From Alphaproteobacteria bacterium (lineage in GTDB: Bacteria > Pseudomonadota > Alphaproteobacteria > Rhodobacterales > Rhodobacteraceae): 64,000 nt of DNA. A model generated the notes under the pieces. That model searched no databases and was not told the DNA's origin. It worked only from the letters and a program-made list of their open reading frames with translations. The stretch lies in NCBI GenBank assembly GCA_030427145.1, contig JAUHWT010000001.1, positions 62,001 to 126,000 of the forward strand, read 5' to 3'. Below are positions 9,250-18,218 of the stretch, piece by piece (positions within the stretch are counted from its first letter, which is position 1; every line of letters starts with the position of its first letter). The position numbers and the translations under genes are program-made.

Positions 9250-10689
9250 GTGGCAACGATGACACCGTTTCTGTATCTGCATGCGCTGCTGGTGATTACC
9301 TTTACGCTCCGCATTCTGCTGCGGGACGATCTTTCGCCACCGGCGCGGCTGGCCTGGTTTATCATCCTGATGCTGGTGCCGTATTTCGGGACGGCGGTCT
9401 ATTTTCTCTTTGGTGAGATCGATATCGGAACCGCCGTCAAGAAACGCCATGCGGAAGTCCTGAAGGAGATCCACCAAAAGGCGTCCGGCTTCATGGGGAA
9501 ACAGGGTGCGGTCGACCGGTTGATCGCCATGGTGTACCGCCCGGCGTTTCGATACGCGGCGTCAATCAACGGCTTTCATCCGGTGGCGGGCAACAGGGCC
9601 GAACTTATGGAGGATGGCGACGAAACGCGTGCGCGCATGGTGGCGGATATCGATGCGGCGAGCGATCATGTTCACGCATTGTACTATATCTGGCTCAACG
9701 ACAACATGGGCACGGAGATTGCCGAGGCCCTGATCCGCGCGGCGCAGCGTGGCGTGACCTGTCGTGCCATGGCGGACGGGCTTGGGTCGCGGAAACTGAT
9801 CAGGTCGGAGCTCTGGCGACGCATGGAGGCGGCGGGGGTGCAGGTTGCCGTGACGCTTTCGCTGCGAAGATTTATCCGCACCCTGCTCAGCAGCCGGATT
9901 GATCTGCGCAACCACCGGAAGATCACGGTAATCGACGGGCGGATCACCTATTGCGGCAGCCGGAATTCCGCCGATCCGGAGTTTCTCCCCAAGGCGAAAT
10001 ACGGTCCCTGGGTCGACATCATGCTGCGGTTCACCGGGCCGGTGGTGGCGCAGAACCAGCTTCTTTTTGCCAGTGACTGGATGCAGGCCACAGGTGAGGG
10101 GCTTGATGGGTTCAACATTGTGGCGGAGCCGGGCGATGGTGGTTTCCCGGCCCAGGTGATTGGTGTTGGACCGACCGAACGGCACGGGGCAACGCCACAG
10201 TTTTTCGGAAACCTCATCGCCTGCACGCAGCGCGAGATTACCGTCTCCACGCCGTATTTCGTGCCGGACACAACGCTCATCGATGCACTGTGTGCCGCGG
10301 CCCATCGTGGCGTTCGGGTGACGCTGATCGTGCCGAAGGTCAATGACAGCTGGATCGTGGCCGCAGCGAGCCGCAGTTACTATCGCCAGTTGCTGGAAGC
10401 GGGGTGCATCATCCACGAGTTTCGGGATGGCCTGCTGCACGCGAAGACACTGACGATGGACGGGGAGGTCAGTGTGGTGGGGTCCTCGAACCTCGATCTG
10501 CGCAGTTTCGATTTGAATTACGAGAACAACATCCTGTTTGAGGATTTGGACCTGACCCAGGCGATCTATCAGCGGCAGCAGGATTACGTCGCCCGGTCGG
10601 ACGAGGTTGCACTTTCCACGGTCCGGGCCTGGCCGTGGGTGCAGCGGATTTGGCACAACGTGATCGCGACGGTCGGTCCGGTCCTGTAG
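9250..10689 (+). CDS. cls: Cardiolipin synthase (phospholipase D family)
   Basis: Condenses two phosphatidylglycerol molecules to cardiolipin in the inner membrane. 479 aa with two N-terminal membrane helices (about residues 5-50), followed by two phospholipase D domains with HKD motifs HRKITVIDG (about 222) and HAKTLTMDG (about 397). Both carry the His, Lys and Asp, and GSRN and GSSNLD follow. The listed start is GTG; an ATG three codons later (9259) is equally possible, and neither has a strong ribosome binding site. The gene stands alone and converges on the small membrane protein. Confidence 0.92.
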   Translation: MATMTPFLYLHALLVITFTLRILLRDDLSPPARLAWFIILMLVPYFGTAVYFLFGEIDIGTAVKKRHAEVLKEIHQKASGFMGKQGAVDRLIAMVYRPAFRYAASINGFHPVAGNRAELMEDGDETRARMVADIDAASDHVHALYYIWLNDNMGTEIAEALIRAAQRGVTCRAMADGLGSRKLIRSELWRRMEAAGVQVAVTLSLRRFIRTLLSSRIDLRNHRKITVIDGRITYCGSRNSADPEFLPKAKYGPWVDIMLRFTGPVVAQNQLLFASDWMQATGEGLDGFNIVAEPGDGGFPAQVIGVGPTERHGATPQFFGNLIACTQREITVSTPYFVPDTTLIDALCAAAHRGVRVTLIVPKVNDSWIVAAASRSYYRQLLEAGCIIHEFRDGLLHAKTLTMDGEVSVVGSSNLDLRSFDLNYENNILFEDLDLTQAIYQRQQDYVARSDEVALSTVRAWPWVQRIWHNVIATVGPVL

Positions 10690-10709
10690 CAAACTCGGCG
10701 TGTTAGGCG

Positions 10710-11237
10710 TCAGTTAGGCCGGTCGGGAAGGGTTTCGCGGGTGAGTGTCCGGACGTTGTCGGCAGGAACGGTTGGTTCCTCCGGTCTCTGCCAATCACTG
10801 GCCGCAATCGAGTAGCCAGGCAGTGCCGTGAACGCGTCGGGCAGTGCGTCGACGCCGGATGCGCCGCGGGGGATGTTCAGCTGGGTGCCGTCGCTCGCGG
10901 TGAGGCGCCAGAAACGGTCGGTGATCTCCACACGGTTCAGGTCGTCCATGTCGATAAAGGCACCACCCAAGGGGCCGAAATAGGCCACGCGGGCCTCATC
11001 GACCTGGACCACGCCCTCCGCCGGCACGGGGTCCGCCAGCCGAATGCGCAGAATTGCGCCTACGGTATATGCCGCCCCAAGCGTCGTGAGGGTGGCGCCG
11101 ACCAGAATGAGGACCCAGGCCATTTCCGAAAGGCCAAGCCACAGGGCATGGAGGCCAAGCAGGGTCAGAAGGCCCCAGACGATGGCTTCGCTCCAGCGCT
11201 TGAGGAAGGTACCCACCTCGGGGCGTACGAAACTCAT
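10710..11237 (-). CDS. Hypothetical membrane protein with PH-like C-terminal part
   Basis: 175 aa from the ATG at 11237, which overlaps the rsmE stop as ATGA. Two closely spaced membrane helices lie at about residues 18-63 (AIVWGLLTLLGLHALWLG and MAWVLILVGATLTTLG). A soluble part follows with a pattern like bacterial PH-like domains (FGPLGGAFIDMDDLNRVEITD...RFWRLTASDGTQLNIP). Translational coupling to rsmE suggests shared expression rather than shared function. No recognised family; function unknown. Confidence 0.75.
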   Translation of the reverse strand: MSFVRPEVGTFLKRWSEAIVWGLLTLLGLHALWLGLSEMAWVLILVGATLTTLGAAYTVGAILRIRLADPVPAEGVVQVDEARVAYFGPLGGAFIDMDDLNRVEITDRFWRLTASDGTQLNIPRGASGVDALPDAFTALPGYSIAASDWQRPEEPTVPADNVRTLTRETLPDRPN

Positions 11238-11971
11238 TGCCAGTCCCCCAGAACGGTTTGCCACACGGAAATTGCCGCCGCCACGGCGGTATCGGCGCGC
11301 AGGATCCGCGGGCCGAGCGTGACCGGCACGACGTAATCCTGTTTGCGCAGGCGCTCCGCCTCTTCAGGCGCGAAACCACCCTCGGGTCCGGTCAGGATGG
11401 CCCAGGGGCCGGGTGCGTATCCGGCAAGCACGGTCTGCGCGGGGCCGGCATGGCGGGCCTCGTCACAGAACATCAGCCGCCGGTCGGCGTCCCAGCTGTC
11501 GAGAACCGCGTCGAGTTTCACCGGTTCGCGAACCTCGGGAACGAAGGTGCCGCCGCACTGTTCCGCCGCCTCAACGGCATGGGCCTGAAGCCGGTCGATG
11601 CGCAGGCGTTCGGAATTGGTGTAGCGGGTCATCACCGGCTGAATCCTGCGCGCGCCAAGCTCCGTGGCCTTTTCCACGATGAAATCGGTGCGGGCCTTTT
11701 TGATCGGGGCAAACAGAAGAGTCAGATCCGGCGGGCTGACCTGGGGCGCGATCTGCTCGCGGGCGGTCAGAAGGCCGGTTTTTTTGCCCGCCTCGGTGAT
11801 TTCCGCCGCCCATGCGCCATCGCGTCCATTAAACACGGTCAGTGTGCCGCCTGCGGACTGCCGCATGACACGAAACAGATAATGTGCCTGGTCGGGGTTG
11901 AGAGGCACCCCGCCCCCGGCGTAAAGGTCGGACGAGACGTAGAGCCTGATCTTTCCGCCTGGATGCGCCAT
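11234..11971 (-). CDS. rsmE: 16S rRNA (uracil(1498)-N3)-methyltransferase
   Basis: SPOUT-class methyltransferase that modifies U1498 of 16S rRNA using S-adenosylmethionine. 245 aa. It has the N-terminal PUA-like part (YLFRVMRQ...FNGRDGAWAAEI), the family motif KKARTDFIVEKATELGARRIQPV and the C-terminal knot with LTGPEGGFAPEEAERL and LGPRILRADTAV. Length is typical. It is transcribed divergently from ubiA, with only 12 bp between the two start codons. Confidence 0.95.
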   Translation of the reverse strand: MAHPGGKIRLYVSSDLYAGGGVPLNPDQAHYLFRVMRQSAGGTLTVFNGRDGAWAAEITEAGKKTGLLTAREQIAPQVSPPDLTLLFAPIKKARTDFIVEKATELGARRIQPVMTRYTNSERLRIDRLQAHAVEAAEQCGGTFVPEVREPVKLDAVLDSWDADRRLMFCDEARHAGPAQTVLAGYAPGPWAILTGPEGGFAPEEAERLRKQDYVVPVTLGPRILRADTAVAAAISVWQTVLGDWQ

Positions 11972-11983
11972 GGACCACTCCTT

Positions 11984-12949
11984 ATGAACTCAGACAGCAT
12001 ACATAGTCAGCCTTCCGACGGAAGGGTAGCCGATGCCACAACGGGCAACTGGGTTGACCGCCTGGCGCCGGAATTTTCAAGACCCTATCTGCGGCTTTCC
12101 AGGGCCGACCGGCCGATCGGGACATGGCTTTTGCTTATTCCGTGCTGGTGGGCGATATTTGTGGCGGCGATGGCGGACCCCGATGGTCTGGGCCTGTGGG
12201 ACGCCTGGCTGTTCCTGGGCTGCGGCATCGGTGCGTTTTTGATGCGCGGTGCGGGGTGTACCTGGAATGACCTGACCGACCAGGATTTTGACGCGAAGGT
12301 GGCGCGAACTCGGTCGCGACCCCTGCCCTCGGGTCAGGTCTCCTCAAAACAGGCGTTTGCCTGGATGTGCATTCAGTCGCTGATCGCGTTTTGTGTCCTG
12401 CTGACTTTTCCGGCCGCTGCAATCTGGCTTGGGGTTTTGTCCCTGGGGCTTGTGGCAATCTATCCGTTTGCGAAGCGGTTTACCTGGTGGCCGCAGATTT
12501 TCCTCGGCCTTGCGTTCAACTGGGGGGCGTTTCTGGCCTATGCCGCCCATGACGGAACGCTCGGCTGGCCGGCGCCGGCGCTCTATCTGGCGGGGATTGC
12601 CTGGACCCTGTTTTACGACACCGTTTACGCGCACCAGGACAAGGAGGATGACGCCCTGATTGGTGTTAAATCCACCGCGCGGCTGTTTGCGGAGAAAACA
12701 AAGGCCTGGCTGCTGGGCTTTCAAATTTTGGCGACGGCCATGCTGACGCTGGCCGTGTTTCTGACCGGGACGACGCCCCTGTCGATGGGGATTGCGCTCG
12801 TGGGTGTGGCAGGGTTTTTCCTTCATCTTTCGTGGCAGTTGCGCACGCTGGACATGGACAATCCCGACAACTGTCTGATGCTGTTTCGGGCGAACCGTGA
12901 TCCAGGACTGATTGCCATGCTGGGCTTTTTCCTCGCCGCTCTCGTCTGA
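11984..12949 (+). CDS. ubiA: 4-hydroxybenzoate octaprenyltransferase
   Basis: Membrane prenyltransferase that attaches the polyprenyl tail to 4-hydroxybenzoate in ubiquinone biosynthesis. 321 aa from the ATG at 11984. Both aspartate-rich motifs for prenyl diphosphate and Mg are present: NDLTDQDFD and DTVYAHQDKEDD. About eight membrane helices are expected. The first 35 residues form a hydrophilic extension before SRADRPIGTWLL. The start is chosen because upstream codons overlap rsmE antisense without conserved sequence; a start seven codons earlier is possible. Confidence 0.93.
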   Translation: MNSDSIHSQPSDGRVADATTGNWVDRLAPEFSRPYLRLSRADRPIGTWLLLIPCWWAIFVAAMADPDGLGLWDAWLFLGCGIGAFLMRGAGCTWNDLTDQDFDAKVARTRSRPLPSGQVSSKQAFAWMCIQSLIAFCVLLTFPAAAIWLGVLSLGLVAIYPFAKRFTWWPQIFLGLAFNWGAFLAYAAHDGTLGWPAPALYLAGIAWTLFYDTVYAHQDKEDDALIGVKSTARLFAEKTKAWLLGFQILATAMLTLAVFLTGTTPLSMGIALVGVAGFFLHLSWQLRTLDMDNPDNCLMLFRANRDPGLIAMLGFFLAALV

Positions 12950-12972
12950 TCGCGGCACGCCACGCGCTTGAT

Positions 12973-13020
12973 ACCCCCAGGAGAAGGGAATAAGGACTCC
13001 AGCACACGAATGTTGGGGGT
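12973..13020 (+). promoter_or_regulatory. Leader inverted repeat that can pair with the ribosome binding site
   Basis: ACCCCCA (12973-12979) and TGGGGGT (13014-13020) are perfect 7-bp complements separated by 34 nt. The second arm holds the G-rich ribosome binding site, 5 nt before the ATG of the OmpA-family gene at 13026. In the mRNA this could mask the site. No function is proven. Confidence 0.4.
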
Positions 13021-13025
13021 CGTTT

Positions 13026-15806
13026 ATGCGTTCCGGTGCTTTCATCTTCGCGCTTATTGCCATTGTTGGCAGTGGTGTCGGGTCCTGGTTTATTGCCGAC
13101 CGGGGGACCGAGATTGTCGAGGACCGGACCCACGCGGAGCTGACCGAAGCGCTGGAAGCGGCGGGCGAGACCTGGGCCTCCATTGAGGTCGACGGGCTTA
13201 ACGTCACCGTGCGTGGAGAAGCGGAGAACGAGGCCACGCGCTTTGGCGCTTTGGAACTGGTGCGGCAGATTGTCGATCCGCGCCGGATTGTGGACCTGAC
13301 GACCATCGAAAACCCCGACCCGGTTGCGCCGCCGTCCTTTGCGCTTGAACTGCTGCGCAATGAGGCGGAAATCTCGCTGATCGGGCTGGTGCCGACCATA
13401 AGTGACCGTGACAAAGCCACGTCGAGCGAGATCCACGACACTCTGGCCGAGGACGGGCTGGCCGGGAACATCTCCGACATGCTGGAAATGGCGGATCACC
13501 CGGCACCGGATGCATGGGCCGCGAGCATGGGGTTTGGGCTGGAGATCTTGACCGAACTGCCGCGCGCGAAAATCTCGGTGACGCCTGGCGAGGTCCAGGT
13601 GACGGCCGTGGCCGACAGCCCGGAGGCACGACAGTCGCTTGAAACCGCGCTGCTGGACCGGGCACCGGAGAACGTGGAACTGGTCCTGAACCTGTCTTCT
13701 CCGCGCCCGGTGATCGCACCGTTCCGGGTATCCTACAGGTATGATGGCACGACCGGACGTTTCACAAGCTGCAACGCGGAATCGCTTGAGGACGCCGCCA
13801 CGATTGAGGCCGCGGCCCAGGAAACCGGGCTGGAGGGCGAGGCGGAGTGTGCCATTGGCATTGGCGCACCCAACGAGCACTGGGCCGAGGCGGTGGTTGA
13901 GGGTCTGTCCGCGCTGCGCGCGCTCGGCGGCGGCACGTTCAGCATCACGGACACCGATGCTCTGCTGTCCGGGCCGGAGGGCGTGGATGCGGAAACGCTG
14001 ACGCGGACGGGCGAAACGCTCGCCGCCGCCCTGCCCGCAGGTGTGATCCTCAAGACCATTGCGCCGCCGAATATGGAAGCCAATGCCGATGGGGTGCAGG
14101 TCTATTCGCCGCAGTTTGACGCGGTCCTGCTGCAGGAAGGTCAGGTCCGGATCGCGGGTGCGGTGCGCGACGAGACCTCGCGCGCGGCCATTCACAGCTA
14201 TGCCGCGGCCCTGTTTGGCCACGACATGGTGACGGATGCCACGGTGCTCGACCCCGAACTTCCAGAAGGCTGGCCGGTGCGGGTACTGGCGGGGCTCGAC
14301 GCGCTGAAAGGCACGACCGAGGGGATTCTGAAGGTCACCAACAACGACCTGGTGATTGAAGGCTGGGGCATGTCGGAGGATGCCGATGCCGATGTTGAGG
14401 AAATGCTCCGCGACCGTGTCCAGAAATCCACCGTTAACATCCGCTACAATGCGGAAGCCGCGGCGGCGGAGGCTCTGGCGGAAGCGCGCGCGGCGGGTAG
14501 AAGCCCAGAGAGCTGCGTCTCCCAGATCGCGGCTATTTTGGAGAACGATTCCATTGGGTTCCGGCCCGGTTCGGCTGAGATCACGCCGCAGAGTTCCGGA
14601 ATTATCGCGGCGATTGCCGATGTTCTGCGCGAATGCCCCGGAGCGGAGTTTGAGGTTGCCGGTCATACCGACAACCAGGGCAGCCAGGAGGGCAATCTGC
14701 GCCTGAGCGAACAAAGGGCGCTGGCCGTGCGGTTTGCGCTGGAGGACCAGGACCTGCCGCTCATCGCGTTTCGGGCGCGCGGCTATGGCGCGGCTTTCCC
14801 GATTGCGGACAACTCGACGGAAGAGGGACGGAGCCAGAACCGGCGTATCGAGCTGTCGCTTTATACCGGTGAGACCCCGACGCCGGATGAGGAGCCGCGC
14901 ATACTCGATCCGGAGATTTGCGCCACGGAGGTTACGTCCATTCTGGCGGATGCCACGATCCAGTTTAATGCGGGCTCAAGCTCGATCACGCCGGACAGCA
15001 TGCCGGTGCTGGAGTCCATTTCGGGCATTCTGCGCAGCTGTCCCGGGCTCGCGTTTGAGATTGGTGGGCACACGGACAGCCAGGGCAGCGAAACGGTCAA
15101 CCAGCGCATCAGTCAGGAACGGGCCGAGGCGGTGGTGAGTGCCCTGCGCTCCCAGGGCGTTGAGGATGTGGAACTGACCGCACAAGGCTATGGCGAGGAA
15201 AATCCGATTGCGGATAACGGCACGCGTGAGGGCCGCAGTCTGAACCGGCGTATTGAGTTCAAAATGCTGGAGACGGAACCCCCTGAGCCGGACGAGGACG
15301 CGGAGGGCGCGGAAGAAACGGAGCAGGCCGCCGGTGGTGCCGGCTGCGAGGCGGCGGTGACCGAACTTCTGGAGCTGGATACTTTTGTGTTCCAGCTTGG
15401 ATCCTCGAGGGTGTCTCCGGAAAGTCAGGTCTTTCTCGACGCGCTTGGGGCTGAGATGGCCAAATGCCCGGAAGGCACCGAGTTTGAGATCGCCGGCTAC
15501 ACGGACAACCGGGGATCGGCGGAGGGCAATCTGCGCCTGAGCCAGGCGCGTGCGGAATCGGTCCTCTCGGAACTTCAGGAACTGGTGCCGGAGGTGGTGC
15601 TGACCGCGAGGGGCTACGGCGAGGAAGACCCGGTGGCGGACAATGACACGCCGGAAGGTCGCGCGCAGAACCGGCGGATCGAGATCCGGCGCACCGGCGG
15701 GCCGGAACCGGAGGAAGAGGCCGCAGAGGCGTCGGACGAACCGGTCGCGGCTGAGGATGACAGCGCCAGCGGCGAAGAGGACGCGGTGGAGGCTGACAAT
15801 GGATGA
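13026..15806 (+). CDS. Large envelope protein with BON-like region and three tandem OmpA C-terminal domains
   Basis: 926 aa. An N-terminal hydrophobic segment (residues 4-23) serves as signal or anchor. About 470 residues follow with BON-like repeats (for example TWASIEVDGLNVTVRGEAEN, NVELVLNL, KVTNNDLVIEGWG). Three OmpA-like peptidoglycan-binding domains lie at about 496-615, 630-750 and 775-890. Each has FxxGSxxITP-like, GHTDNQGS/GHTDSQGS/GYTDNRGS, LSxxRA, GYGEExPxADN and NRRIE motifs, so the wall-binding Asp and Arg are kept in all three. Glu-rich linkers and tail join them. One such domain is usual in relatives. Likely role: periplasmic wall-tethered envelope protein. It overlaps the next gene by 8 bp. 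Confidence 0.88.
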   Translation: MRSGAFIFALIAIVGSGVGSWFIADRGTEIVEDRTHAELTEALEAAGETWASIEVDGLNVTVRGEAENEATRFGALELVRQIVDPRRIVDLTTIENPDPVAPPSFALELLRNEAEISLIGLVPTISDRDKATSSEIHDTLAEDGLAGNISDMLEMADHPAPDAWAASMGFGLEILTELPRAKISVTPGEVQVTAVADSPEARQSLETALLDRAPENVELVLNLSSPRPVIAPFRVSYRYDGTTGRFTSCNAESLEDAATIEAAAQETGLEGEAECAIGIGAPNEHWAEAVVEGLSALRALGGGTFSITDTDALLSGPEGVDAETLTRTGETLAAALPAGVILKTIAPPNMEANADGVQVYSPQFDAVLLQEGQVRIAGAVRDETSRAAIHSYAAALFGHDMVTDATVLDPELPEGWPVRVLAGLDALKGTTEGILKVTNNDLVIEGWGMSEDADADVEEMLRDRVQKSTVNIRYNAEAAAAEALAEARAAGRSPESCVSQIAAILENDSIGFRPGSAEITPQSSGIIAAIADVLRECPGAEFEVAGHTDNQGSQEGNLRLSEQRALAVRFALEDQDLPLIAFRARGYGAAFPIADNSTEEGRSQNRRIELSLYTGETPTPDEEPRILDPEICATEVTSILADATIQFNAGSSSITPDSMPVLESISGILRSCPGLAFEIGGHTDSQGSETVNQRISQERAEAVVSALRSQGVEDVELTAQGYGEENPIADNGTREGRSLNRRIEFKMLETEPPEPDEDAEGAEETEQAAGGAGCEAAVTELLELDTFVFQLGSSRVSPESQVFLDALGAEMAKCPEGTEFEIAGYTDNRGSAEGNLRLSQARAESVLSELQELVPEVVLTARGYGEEDPVADNDTPEGRAQNRRIEIRRTGGPEPEEEAAEASDEPVAAEDDSASGEEDAVEADNG

Positions 15807-16122
15807 GAACGGCCTTCGCATTGCCTTTGCCGGCGCATTGGTTGGAGCGGTCTGCCTCGGTTGGGTACTGCACTGGCTCTGGAGGCTGATGGGCCAGAAC
15901 ACCGGGCCGAAAAGCATCAAGAAGACCGCGGACCTGGCCACACGGCTGCACGACGCGGAAGAAGCCCTGTTTCAGGCCGAGGCGACGCTGGCCGGGGAAC
16001 GGCAGGCCCATTCGGCACGTGTCACGGAACTTGAAACCGAACTGGCGCAGGCGCATGACCGGATGCGGGAAATGCGCGACGCCTATGAACAGGTTTTGGC
16101 CGAGAGCCGGGGTGAGGCATAG
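15799..16122 (+). CDS. Small membrane-anchored coiled-coil protein
   Basis: 107 aa. One membrane helix at about residues 7-28 (RIAFAGALVGAVCLGWVLHW) is followed by a heptad-like alpha-helical stretch rich in Ala, Glu, Arg and Gln (about 45-100) that should form a coiled coil. The ATG overlaps the end of the triple-OmpA gene by 8 bp, so the two are translationally coupled and probably act in the same envelope complex. I do not recognise a named family. Confidence 0.8.
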   Translation: MDENGLRIAFAGALVGAVCLGWVLHWLWRLMGQNTGPKSIKKTADLATRLHDAEEALFQAEATLAGERQAHSARVTELETELAQAHDRMREMRDAYEQVLAESRGEA

Positions 16123-16152
16123 CCGCAATAGTCTGTTGCCTGGTGCGTGACG

Positions 16153-16902
16153 CTACTTCCGCGGCCAGTTGCTCCGGTCCATTTCCGCGATCAGATCAGG
16201 CACGCGTGACCCGGCCGTGGCGAGCAGTGTCACCTCGCGCCCTGTAAAAATACGGCCCATGGCGGAGGCCACACCCGCGACCAGCCAAATGCCATCACGC
16301 TGAACCAGGATCGGTGCTCCGGAAGCGCCCTCAATGATGGTGCAGTCGGTGACGGCCTTGGCGCGTTCCACCCGCATCAGGAGGCAGATATCCCTGATGG
16401 ACGGCGCGTTGGCGCGGTGATGATCGTAGCTGACCAGCGTCATGCTGCTCCCGCGCCGGGACGGGAGCGTGACGCCGAGGGGTTTAACGCGGTTCTCCGG
16501 GATGGGTGAATTCAGCCGCAATACGGCCAGGTCATGCTCCACACCGTCGAGCGCCGGAACACCCGGAACGAAGCCAGGCAGGCTCTGGGCGTCGGCCACA
16601 CGACGGCGGGCGGCGTAGTCCCCCTTGCGCCATCCCGCCACGAACCGAAATTCGGAGACCGGAACTTTTTCTCCCGTTTTTGGATGAAACACACAATGCG
16701 CGGCGGTCAGAACAATGTCGGGCGTAATAAGGGTCGCCGTGCAGAACCGTGTGCCGGACACGTTGAGCCGCCCTACCGCCTGCCAGTTCCGCGCTTCCGC
16801 CGCTGACATGCGGCGGGGCTCGCTGTCGGCGTGGCCCGCCACCGGAACAACCAGGGCCAGGAGCAGCCCGATCGCGGCCAGCGTGAGGCGGGTCCAGGCC
16901 AT
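16153..16902 (-). CDS. Trypsin-like serine protease, secreted
   Basis: 249 aa with a Sec signal peptide (about residues 1-25, VAGHADS). S1-family fold with catalytic His69 (LTAAHC), Asp124 (EHDLAVL) and Ser194. The serine motif reads EGASGAP rather than the classic GDSGGP: the residue before Ser is Ala, and one Gly is Ala. Cys54-Cys70 can form the usual loop disulfide; a second pair is possible (Cys173 and Cys187). The start is only 5 bp after the glcF stop, so it may be co-transcribed with glcDEF, though no functional tie is apparent. Active protease is likely but not certain. Confidence 0.85.
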   Translation of the reverse strand: MAWTRLTLAAIGLLLALVVPVAGHADSEPRRMSAAEARNWQAVGRLNVSGTRFCTATLITPDIVLTAAHCVFHPKTGEKVPVSEFRFVAGWRKGDYAARRRVADAQSLPGFVPGVPALDGVEHDLAVLRLNSPIPENRVKPLGVTLPSRRGSSMTLVSYDHHRANAPSIRDICLLMRVERAKAVTDCTIIEGASGAPILVQRDGIWLVAGVASAMGRIFTGREVTLLATAGSRVPDLIAEMDRSNWPRK

Positions 16903-16907
16903 GGGGG

Positions 16908-18206
16908 TCAGGACGCCAGTGCTAGGTTCCTGAGACCTTCGGGTTTTGGCCCGCCGGTGGCCCAGTCAAGCAGCTCGACGGTATGAACAACCGGGACGGG
17001 CGTGCCGGATCCGATCTGCATCATGCAGCCGATATTGCCGGCCGCGATCACTTCGGGCTGTTTTTCCTCAATGGTCGCGACCTTGCGCTTTTTCAGTTCC
17101 TTCGAGATTTTGGGCTGCATCAGGTTGTAGGTCCCGGCGGAGCCACAGCACAAATGACTGTCGCGCGGTTCGACCACATCGAAACCGGCCCGCTTCAGGA
17201 GGTCGCGCGGCAGGGTCTTGATCTGCTGCCCGTGCTGAAGCGAACAGGCGGAATGGTAGGCCACGCGCAACTCAGGCCGGTCCACGAATTTCAGGTCCAG
17301 ATCGGCCAGAACCTCAGAGATGTCCTTTGCCAGACCGGACACCGTAGCCGCATCCTCGGCCAGGGGACCGTTGCGCAGCATGTGGCCGTAATCCTTGACC
17401 GTGGTGCCGCAGCCGGAGGTGTTGATGACGATGGCGTCAAGGCCACTGCCCCGGACCTCTTCCATCCAGGCGTTGATGTTGCGCGTCGCGGCGGCGTCGC
17501 TCTCATCGGTTTTGCCCATGTGATGGGTCAGCGCCCCGCAGCAGCCCATACCGTCGGCAATCACCACGTCGCAGCCGTGGCGGGTGAGAATGCGAATGGT
17601 CGCCTCGTTGATATTGGTATCGAGCGCCTTCTGAGCACAGCCGGTCAGAAGTGCCACGCGTTTTTTAGCGCCAGCCGTGGCGGGCACCACCTGCGGGTCG
17701 TCGTAGCGACTGGGGGATGGCAGGCTGGACGGGGCGAAGGCGATCATCTCACGGATCAGGCCAGGCATGAACCGCGCAAACGGTTTGCCCATCCAGGCCC
17801 CAAAAATCGCCAGTCGGAAACGGTTGGGATACGGCAGGATCTTTGACAGGGTCCAGCGCATGAACCGGTCGAATGCGGGGCGTTTGTATGTCTTCTCGAT
17901 ATGTTCGCGGGCATGGTCGACCAGGTGCATGTAGTGCACACCCGAGGGACAGGTGGACATGCAGGCGAGACAGGACAGGCACCGGTCAATATGCTTGACC
18001 GTCTTCTCATCCGCCGGACGGTCGTTTTCCAGCATGTCCTTGATGAGGTAGATGCGACCGCGCGGACTGTCCAACTCATCGCCCAGAACCTGGTAGGTTG
18101 GGCAGGTGGCCGTGCAAAACCCGCAATGCACGCAGGAGCGCAGGATCTCGTTGGAACGCTGGATACCGGGGTCCTGGAGCTGCTCGGGGGTGAAATTCGT
18201 CTGCAT
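16908..18206 (-). CDS. glcF: Glycolate oxidase iron-sulfur subunit
   Basis: 432 aa. It carries electrons from the GlcDE flavin subunits to the quinone pool during oxidation of glycolate to glyoxylate. Two 4Fe-4S motifs are near the N-terminus (CVHCGFCTATCP and CLSCLACMSTCP). Two CCG domains follow, with GCCGALTHH and LCCGSAGTYN. Last of the glcDEF genes, 12 bp after glcE. The product glyoxylate could feed the malyl-CoA lyase at 2920-3879. Confidence 0.96.
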   Translation of the reverse strand: MQTNFTPEQLQDPGIQRSNEILRSCVHCGFCTATCPTYQVLGDELDSPRGRIYLIKDMLENDRPADEKTVKHIDRCLSCLACMSTCPSGVHYMHLVDHAREHIEKTYKRPAFDRFMRWTLSKILPYPNRFRLAIFGAWMGKPFARFMPGLIREMIAFAPSSLPSPSRYDDPQVVPATAGAKKRVALLTGCAQKALDTNINEATIRILTRHGCDVVIADGMGCCGALTHHMGKTDESDAAATRNINAWMEEVRGSGLDAIVINTSGCGTTVKDYGHMLRNGPLAEDAATVSGLAKDISEVLADLDLKFVDRPELRVAYHSACSLQHGQQIKTLPRDLLKRAGFDVVEPRDSHLCCGSAGTYNLMQPKISKELKKRKVATIEEKQPEVIAAGNIGCMMQIGSGTPVPVVHTVELLDWATGGPKPEGLRNLALAS

Positions 18207-18218
18207 GTAAGCTCCGTA

